Source of the DNA: Alphaproteobacteria bacterium
Lineage (GTDB): Bacteria > Pseudomonadota > Alphaproteobacteria > SHVW01
Direction of reading: 5' to 3'
Assembly (NCBI GenBank): GCA_009694085.1
Contig: SHVW01000006.1
Span: forward strand, 1-50,387
DNA: 50,387 nucleotides
Within the stretch, counting starts at the first letter, position 1, and each line of letters starts with the position of its first letter. The notes beneath the pieces were generated by a model. That model was given only the letters and a program-made list of their open reading frames with translations, was not told the origin of the DNA and searched no databases. This document shows positions 43,487-50,387 of the stretch, in pieces. The position numbers and the translations under genes are program-made.

Positions 43487-44803
43487 GTGGTAGCGCGATC
43501 CCTATTGCCGGTTCTGGCATTCCTAGCGAGCATCCTGGCCGCGCCGGCGGTCTCGGCCCAGAGGTTTGAACCGACACGGCGCTGGCTTAGGCCGGTGGAC
43601 GATTTGGGTGTGGTGCTGATGGAGCGTCCGCTCCTGCCTCTGGCAGCTCTATCGCTCGATCCCGAACGCGCTTGGCTGGAGCGACTGGGCTTCGCGTTGT
43701 TCCGCTCCCCCGATTTGTTTGGCGAAATGGCGCGCCGCGCCGGCCTATCCTGCGAGGTCTGCCATATCGGAGGCGGCGCCAATCGTCGCTTCTTCGTCGA
43801 GGGTGCATCGATCAAGCCCGGCACTTTCGATGTGACGAGCTCGGTATTCGAGGGGGGCATCGATGACGGACGGTTCAACCCGCTAACCATTCCCGGCCTG
43901 GGCGGCGCGGCGCAGACGGCGCCGTTCGGTCATCGCGGAGAGTTCAAGGATCTGGCCGCAGTCACGCGCCATGTTATCGTTGAAGAGTTCGGCGGCGTAG
44001 AACCCGATCGCCAAGCGGTGGCTGCACTGGTGGCCCATATGGAGCGCTTGAAGCCGCCCGACAACCGATTGCTTGACGATCTCGGCCGCCTATCGAACCA
44101 GGCTTCGGCCGCCGCGCGCGCGGGCGAGGCGTTATTTCATCGCGTATTTCCCGGCAGTTCTACTCTGAGCTGTGCCGCCTGCCACACACCGACCTCTCAT
44201 TTCGGGGATGGCCGGCGTCACGATGTCGGCACCGGCGGCTTGATCGACACCCCGTCTCTACGGCGCGGCAATCTGCTGCCGCCTTTCATGCATGATGGGC
44301 GGTTCGATCGCCTCGACCAGGTGGTGGCCTATTTCGATAGCCATTTTGGGCTCGACCTCGATCCGGGCGATCGGGCGAACCTGATCGCCTATCTGGAGGC
44401 GGTTGACGGGGGTGGGGCGGTGGAGCCGGTCGCGCTGATCGGCGATCTCGATGTCGTCGATGAACTTGCGACGGCGGCGGCCGGGGCGATCGAGCGACGT
44501 GCATTGAGCGTCCTTTCGCCTGTCATCGGTGTTGTTCGGCGCGAGCTGGGGCAAATCCACGAGCGGTTCTTCGGCGAGGCTCAGGGTTTGGCTGAGGCGC
44601 GCCAAACCCTGATTCACCTCTCCGCCGGTTTTCGTGAGGCCGAACGCCATGGGGAGGCTGGCAACTGGCTATTGGCCGGTGAATGGTTCCGACGCACGCG
44701 GGATGAGTTGGGCGCTGCTCGCTCGGTCTTGGAGGCCGTAGCCCCACGCTCGCTTTACGATCCCGAGTTACTCAAACGTGCCCTCGCTGCCCGGCTCCGC
44801 TAG
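43073..44803 (+). CDS. diheme cytochrome c, MauG/peroxidase-like (open frame includes sensor segment)
   Basis: The open frame encodes 576 residues. From about residue 139 it looks like an exported diheme cytochrome: VVARSLLPVLAFLASILAAP is a good signal peptide (cleavage near AVSAQ). Heme sites are CEVCH (227-231) and CAACH (367-371), each within the bacterial cytochrome c peroxidase/MauG context (FGHRGEFKDLAAVTRHV, DVGTGGLIDTPSLRRGNLL, PFMHDGRFDRL). A start at GTG 43487 would give a normal secreted protein of 438 residues; no ribosome site is clear there. The C-terminal 110 residues are helical and unrecognised. Its end overlaps the convergent SRAP gene by four bases. Confidence 0.75.
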   Translation: MAEVAVIAADGTVVIDRAGQVGAASDPFQRLLGGLDELIQRARQRGMATGLLAQDEGVMIAAAATLIHPRSSMTAPVVIFVRPLSAPMLRRLGEDRGTDGLSFRAEARTSIWRPLGSQASLSLVAINGLPRAAYIRAGVVARSLLPVLAFLASILAAPAVSAQRFEPTRRWLRPVDDLGVVLMERPLLPLAALSLDPERAWLERLGFALFRSPDLFGEMARRAGLSCEVCHIGGGANRRFFVEGASIKPGTFDVTSSVFEGGIDDGRFNPLTIPGLGGAAQTAPFGHRGEFKDLAAVTRHVIVEEFGGVEPDRQAVAALVAHMERLKPPDNRLLDDLGRLSNQASAAARAGEALFHRVFPGSSTLSCAACHTPTSHFGDGRRHDVGTGGLIDTPSLRRGNLLPPFMHDGRFDRLDQVVAYFDSHFGLDLDPGDRANLIAYLEAVDGGGAVEPVALIGDLDVVDELATAAAGAIERRALSVLSPVIGVVRRELGQIHERFFGEAQGLAEARQTLIHLSAGFREAERHGEAGNWLLAGEWFRRTRDELGAARSVLEAVAPRSLYDPELLKRALAARLR

Positions 44804-45495
44804 ATCAGGCGTGGCGCAGGATCGTCCAGCGGCACGAGGATATCCGGGTCGTCATGGCGCACGACATTGACGCGGCGGGAAATCGGATAGGCTTTCAGTG
44901 CCATGCCGACGAATGGGCCAAGCAAGGACGATAACCGGTCTGCCGGCGTGGCGGGATCGAGCCAGGCGGCACAGTCGGCAGCGGACAATATGACGGGCAT
45001 GCGATCGTGAATGGCGGCAAGTTCGGGTGTCGGCATCGTTGTCATGAGGGTGAAGGAGAGTAGGGGAGGGGTATCCGTGCGCGCAGGATCGCGCCAACTT
45101 TCCCACAACCCCGCCAGTGCCATCGCACCGCCGGCTGCGGGCGCGATGTGGAAGGGCTGTTTGCCCGAGGGATCGCTGCGCCATTCGTAATAGCCATTCG
45201 CCGGCACCACGCAGCGTCGTGCCCGGAAGGCTGAGCGGAAGGACGGCTTGTCCGCCGCCGTCTCCGATCGCGCATTGATGAGCGGTGCGCTCGGTGCCAT
45301 TGCCTTGGACCAGGACGGCACAAGCCCCCAGCGCATGAACACAAGTTCGCGTTGCCCGCCGTCGCGTCGGCAGATGACAGGTGCCTCCTGGGTTGGCGCG
45401 ATGTTGTACCGCGGTGCCAGATTGGGCCGCTCGGGAAAATCGAACAGCCGCGCCAATGCCTCTACGGGCAGGGTCAGATTATAGCGGCCGCACAT
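44800..45495 (-). CDS. SRAP (YedK/HMCES-like) protease
   Basis: A 231-residue SOS response-associated peptidase. The start is fixed by the catalytic Cys2 (MCGRYNLTLP), which must be exposed after Met removal; the open frame 53 codons upstream is therefore not used. GGAG lies eight bases upstream. Other family residues are in PRYNIAPTQEAPVI, RWGLVPSW, INARSET, RCVVPANGYYEWR and HDRMPVIL. These proteins form a covalent bond with abasic sites in single-stranded DNA and shield them. It is divergent from the CoxL-like gene over about 150 bases. Confidence 0.93.
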   Translation of the reverse strand: MCGRYNLTLPVEALARLFDFPERPNLAPRYNIAPTQEAPVICRRDGGQRELVFMRWGLVPSWSKAMAPSAPLINARSETAADKPSFRSAFRARRCVVPANGYYEWRSDPSGKQPFHIAPAAGGAMALAGLWESWRDPARTDTPPLLSFTLMTTMPTPELAAIHDRMPVILSAADCAAWLDPATPADRLSSLLGPFVGMALKAYPISRRVNVVRHDDPDILVPLDDPAPRLI

Positions 45496-45646
45496 GGGCA
45501 ACTCCGGTCGAGATGGCGCCCAGAATGCCTTGCCATGTCGTGGCGGCCAAGCCGAGATCGGGGATGCCGATCGGGGTTGGCCGTTGTCTTCGGCTCGCCT
45601 ATGATCGACGCGCAATCCAGTGTCAACGGACAGAGGTGCGTTTTCC

Positions 45647-47989
45647 ATGGTCAAGTTCGGCGTCGGTCAACCCATCCGTCGAGTCGAGGATCAACGGTTC
45701 CTGACGGGAACAGGTCGTTACACCGACGACGTCACGCTGCCGGGGCAAGCCTATGTCTATATCTTGCGCTCCTCCCATGCCCATGCCGATTTCAAGATCG
45801 ACGATCTGACGGCGGCGCGTAAGGCCCCCGGTGTACGCGCCGTGCTGACCGGCGCCGATTATCAGGCCGATGGACTCAATTCCATGCCGTGCAAGGCGCC
45901 AGTTAAGAATCGCGATGGCAAGGATCAGGTCCTGCCGCCGCGCTGGCCGCTAGCGGTCGGAACTGTACGCCATGTCGGGGACCCCGTGGCCCTTGTGGTA
46001 GCGGCGACGCCGGCTCAGGCACGCGACGCCGCAGAATTGATAGATATCTCATGGAAGGACAAGCCGGCGGTGACTGATACCGCAGGTGCGGTCGAACCGG
46101 ACGCCCCACAGGTTTGGCCGCAATGTCCGAACAATATCAGCTTCGATTGGGAGAACGGCAATAAGGAGAAGACCGACGCCGCTTTCGCCCGCGCCGCCCA
46201 TACCGTGAAGTTGCGCCTGGTCAACAACCGCGTCGTCGCCAACTCCCTGGAGATGCGCGGCGCGCTCGCCGCCTATGACCCCGCCACCAAGCGCTACACG
46301 CTCTACACCTCGACCCAGGGCTCGCATTCCGTGCGCGGCTTGATGGCGAAGGACATCTTCAATGTCGACCTCGGCCAGATTCGCGTCGTTACGCCCGATG
46401 TCGGCGGCGGCTTCGGCATGAAGCTGTTCTGCTATCCCGAATATGTGCTGACCGCTTGGGCGGCCAAGCGTGCGGGCTGCCCGGTCAAGTGGACTTGCGA
46501 GCGATCCGATGCCTTCCTCAGCGACACCCATGGCCGCGACAATGTGACCGATGCCGAACTGGCGCTGGACGCCCGGGGCAAGTTCATCGCGATGCGCTGC
46601 ACGACCTACGCCAATATGGGCGCTTATCTCTCGGATTACGCGCCGTTCATTCCGACCGGCTGCGGTACTGACATGCTGGTCGGCGTCTATACCTTCGAGG
46701 CCGCTTATGTGCGCGTGCTCGCCACCTTCACCCATACCGTGCCGGTCGATGCCTATCGCGGTGCCGGCCGGCCCGAGGCGGCCTATGTGGTGGAACGCAT
46801 GGTCGATGCGGCGGCCCGTCAGCTCAAGCTACCGGTCGACGAAATCCGTCGGCGCAATTTCATTTCGGCCAAGGCGATGCCGTACAAGACCGCCATGGCC
46901 TGGACCTATGACAGCGGCGATTTCGTCCAGAACATGACCAAGGCCATGAAAATCGCGGATTGGCAGGGTTTCGCCCAGCGCCGCGCGGAGTCGAAAAAGC
47001 GCGGTCGGCTGCGCGGCATCGGCATGTCCTACTACATCGAAACCTGCGGCATGGGCCCCGGCGATTCCGCTATCGTCAGGGTCGAACCCGACGGCAAGGT
47101 GACGATCCTGATCGGCACCCAGTCGAACGGTCAGGGCCACGAGACCTCGTACACCCAGATCATTTCGGAGAAGCTGGGCGTGCCGGCGGAATCGATCCGC
47201 GTGTTCCAGGGCGACACCGATATGATCAAGACCGGCAATGGCACCGGCGGATCGCGCTCTCTACCCGAGGGCGGTGTGGCGCTGGACAAGGCGGCGCGGC
47301 GCCTGATCGAAAAGGGCAAGAAAATCGCCGCCTATGCCCTTGAAACGGCGGAAGCCGATATCGAGTTCGCCGATGGCCGCTTCACCGTGGTGGGCACCGA
47401 TCGCTCGCTCAGCATTCTTGACGTTGGACGGGTCGCAGCCGATCCGAAGAAAATACCGGCCGGACTCGATACCGGGCTCGACGGCACCGATGAATACACC
47501 TCTAAGTCGCCGACTTTCCCAAATGGCTGCCATGTCTGCGAGATCGAAATCGATCCCGAAACCGGAACGGTGATCCCGATCAAACATACGGTGGTCGACG
47601 ATTTCGGGCGCATGATCAATCCGTTGCTGCTGGAGGGCCAAATCCATGGCGGCGTGGCCCAGGGCTACGGCCAGGCGCTCTACGAGAACGCGGTCTATGA
47701 TTCCGAATCCGGCCAGCTCCTGAACGGTTCGTTTATGGATTACTGCATGCCGCGCGCCGATCAGGTGCCGCCTGTTACCTTCGACACTCACAATGTGCTC
47801 TGCACGACCAACCCACTCGGCATCAAGGGCTGCGGCGAGGCCGGCGCGATCGGTGCGCCGCCAGCGGTGGTCAATGCGGTCGTCGACGCGCTCGAACCCT
47901 ATGGCGTTCGGCATATCGACATGCCCGTGACCGCACACAAGATCTGGCAAGTGATCAACGGCGCCTCCTCCGCCCAGGCGGCCGACTAA
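45647..47989 (+). CDS. xanthine dehydrogenase family molybdopterin-binding subunit, CoxL-like (form II)
   Basis: A 780-residue large subunit of a molybdenum hydroxylase. The opening VGQPIRRVEDQRFLTGTGRYTDD is typical. The active-site loop reads AYRGAGRPEA, the form II type, not the AYRCSFR of true CO dehydrogenases. QSNGQGHETSYTQI binds the cofactor, and the catalytic Glu is in KGCGEAGAIGAPPAVVNA. The medium (FAD) and small (2Fe-2S) subunits that such enzymes need are not in the window, so this gene stands alone. ATG 45647 is chosen; nine further codons upstream are open. The substrate is unknown: likely an aldehyde or N-heterocycle. Confidence 0.88.
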   Translation: MVKFGVGQPIRRVEDQRFLTGTGRYTDDVTLPGQAYVYILRSSHAHADFKIDDLTAARKAPGVRAVLTGADYQADGLNSMPCKAPVKNRDGKDQVLPPRWPLAVGTVRHVGDPVALVVAATPAQARDAAELIDISWKDKPAVTDTAGAVEPDAPQVWPQCPNNISFDWENGNKEKTDAAFARAAHTVKLRLVNNRVVANSLEMRGALAAYDPATKRYTLYTSTQGSHSVRGLMAKDIFNVDLGQIRVVTPDVGGGFGMKLFCYPEYVLTAWAAKRAGCPVKWTCERSDAFLSDTHGRDNVTDAELALDARGKFIAMRCTTYANMGAYLSDYAPFIPTGCGTDMLVGVYTFEAAYVRVLATFTHTVPVDAYRGAGRPEAAYVVERMVDAAARQLKLPVDEIRRRNFISAKAMPYKTAMAWTYDSGDFVQNMTKAMKIADWQGFAQRRAESKKRGRLRGIGMSYYIETCGMGPGDSAIVRVEPDGKVTILIGTQSNGQGHETSYTQIISEKLGVPAESIRVFQGDTDMIKTGNGTGGSRSLPEGGVALDKAARRLIEKGKKIAAYALETAEADIEFADGRFTVVGTDRSLSILDVGRVAADPKKIPAGLDTGLDGTDEYTSKSPTFPNGCHVCEIEIDPETGTVIPIKHTVVDDFGRMINPLLLEGQIHGGVAQGYGQALYENAVYDSESGQLLNGSFMDYCMPRADQVPPVTFDTHNVLCTTNPLGIKGCGEAGAIGAPPAVVNAVVDALEPYGVRHIDMPVTAHKIWQVINGASSAQAAD

Positions 47990-47992
47990 GGG

Positions 47993-48755
<763 letters not shown>

Positions 48756-48775
<20 letters not shown>

Positions 48776-50141
48776 GCCAAGCAAAGCGTAAGGCCAGCAA
48801 GGTCGAGGCAATGGTCAGGCTGATCAGGGCGGCGATCAGGATGCCGCCGACGCCGAGTGTGATGGGGTCGCCCTCCATGAAGGCCGCGGCGCCGCCCCCG
48901 GGCCCGAGCGCATAGCCCAGCGGAATGGCAATGGTTCCGAATGCGACCAGGAAGATGATGGCAGGGACGGTCACGTCGGCAACCGCGCGTGTCGCGCTGA
49001 GCAATACCATTTGCAGGCCATCGACGAAGAAAATGGCCGCGATCAATGTGGCAAGCGCACTCAGTATCGCGATCAAGGCGGGATCTGCCGTGTAGAGCGT
49101 GAAAATCGACGATGACAGTGCGACGAATAGGATCGTCGCAACTGCCATGACAACCGTCAACACCGCTGCGCCGGCCCAACCGGCGCGAGCGATCTCGTCG
49201 CCCCGTGCACGGCCGGCGGCGATGCTGACATGAACAGAGGTGGCAATACTGATGCCGATTGCAGCCATATAGATCGTGGACATGATGTTGAGAGCGATCT
49301 GATAGGCTGCAAGCGACATGGTGCCAAGCCAGCCGGCGAAGGTGGCAAATGCAAAGAATGCGGAGATCTCGATCAACGATGCGGCCGAGAGCGGTAGACC
49401 CAAGCGCAGTAACCGTCCGGCACCGGCCCGGATCGAGCCGAGTGGGCCAAAAACTCCCCAGTGCTGCGCGTCTTTCATGGTTAAGGCATAGCTGACGATC
49501 GCGGCCGCCATCAGCCAGCGAACGATGCCCGTCGCAATGACGGCGCCGAGGCCGCCCATAGCGGGCGCACCCCACTCCCCATAAACCAGGACCCAGCATA
49601 AAACGGCATTCACCCCATTGCCCAGAATGACGATGAACAGGCCGGGCAGGGGGCGGCCCAGGACTTCCAGGAACATGGCGGTGGCGCCGTAAATGGCGAT
49701 CCCGGGCATGCTCAATCCCCAGATCGCCAACGCCTTGCCGCCTCCTTCAACGACCTGCCCCAAAACGGACAGCAACCACCCGCCCAACTGGAAAAGCGTG
49801 CCGATCAGGACGCCCATGGACGCGCCCACGATCAGCGCGATGCGCCAGATATGCCCGCATTGCTCGGGCCGGCCAGCTCCTCGCTCCTGGCCGGCCAAAA
49901 CTGCGCCGGCCGAGAGCAGCACGATGATGACGACGAAGCCCACGCTTTGGGGTGGAAAGGCGACGGCGAAATGGGCGAGTTCGGTCGTACCGGCACGACC
50001 GACCATGACAGTATCGATCGTGATCATGATCAGCAGCCCAGCGCGCGTGGCCGTAACGGGCAACGCCAGGCGCAGGATCGACCAGGCCACGTCGAAAAAG
50101 CCGTTCGGTGCCGGTACCGTCGGGGAGCTTGCTTGGGTCAT
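48756..50141 (-). CDS. MATE family efflux transporter
   Basis: A 461-residue multidrug/toxin extrusion protein with about twelve hydrophobic helices in two repeated halves. TIDTVMVGRAGTTELAHFAV, PGIAIYGATAMFLEVLGRPLPG and the second-half EISAFFAFATFAGWLGTMSLAAYQIA match the family. It would export organic cations or metabolites using a Na+ or H+ gradient. ATG 50141 (MTQASSPTVP) is chosen; the frame is open 48 codons further but without similarity. The substrate cannot be predicted. Confidence 0.9.
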
Positions 50142-50387
50142 GGCTCGGGTGCCTCGAAGGGCCGAGACCATAGACGACACGCTACCCAATGGCCAGATTG
50201 CTCGTCCCGTGACAGGATAGCGGCGTATGCCTCCGGCCTCTAGGGGAATCGCTTGAAGGAACAAACCTCGAATCCCGACTGACAAGTCTTCTCAGCGCAG
50301 CGCTTGAAGACTCGGGAAACTAGATTGTTCGGCTGGGGTGACAATCCGAGGTAGGTAAACGGGGCACCGCAACAGGCTCGGACGTAA
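50142..50387. other. non-coding end of window with one hairpin
   Basis: No convincing gene is seen. At about 50285-50312 AGTCTTC and GAAGACT arms enclose a second small inverted repeat (AGCGC-A-GCGCT), a nested hairpin without a T-run. It may be structured RNA leader, part of an RNA gene or nothing; the window ends too soon to tell. Confidence 0.3.

Overview
The window reads as chromosome of a GC-rich alphaproteobacterium, probably Rhodospirillales-like. This is inferred from codon bias, the DUF3305/DUF3306-TorD-FdhABC gene order and the methyltransferase, Sua5 and SRAP types; no rRNA or other phylogenetic marker gene is present. Genes are tightly packed, many joined by ATGA/GTGA stop-start overlaps. 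No tRNA, rRNA, insertion sequence, integrase or CRISPR array was seen.

Layout. 1-780: a frameshifted SHOCT-domain gene of lower GC. 825-11252: a peptide / N-acyl-amino-acid locus. It has a leftward operon (ArgE-like deacetylase, aspartoacylase-family deacylase, AbrB membrane protein) and a rightward operon (DUF1330 protein, complete Dpp/Opp-type ABC importer, truncated N-formylglutamate amidohydrolase, prolyl-aminopeptidase-like hydrolase). 11242-15160: nadK, a small secreted protein, a methyltransferase with a frameshifted tail, and moaA.

15771-30919: a molybdenum/tungsten formate dehydrogenase locus. Leftward it carries a multi-cluster iron-sulfur protein, a PanE-like reductase and tupACB (tungstate uptake). 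Rightward it carries fdhD, mobA, DUF3305, DUF3306, a TorD-type chaperone with an N-terminal DNA-binding helix-turn-helix, the Tat-target small protein, and the catalytic, iron-sulfur and cytochrome b subunits with two small envelope proteins. Tungstate uptake next to a cysteine-type formate dehydrogenase suggests a tungsten enzyme. Paired TTGCGC-N3-GCGCAA palindromes lie between tupB and fdhD, and two further palindromes precede the HTH-TorD gene. They are the best candidate operators here, and the HTH-TorD fusion is the most attractive new biology.

31059-32581: a lower-GC accessory island with a nuclease-like gene interrupted by a stop, an intact MNT-type nucleotidyltransferase and a decayed HEPN partner. 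32665-40301: a lipoprotein, an iron/phosphonate-type binding protein and fused permease without ATPase, a leftward acyl-CoA dehydrogenase / FAD-linked oxidase pair, and Sua5. 40432-44803: a broken EAL-like gene with six 39-bp tandem repeats, a ParA-like ATPase, and a frameshifted sensor-like segment running into a diheme cytochrome. 44800-50141: SRAP peptidase, CoxL-like molybdenum hydroxylase, CysQ and a MATE transporter.

A recurring theme is interrupted genes: frameshifts at G, C and A runs or a GC-dinucleotide run, and in-frame stops followed by clearly coding sequence. Either the genome is shedding accessory genes or the assembly carries residual errors; read mapping would decide.
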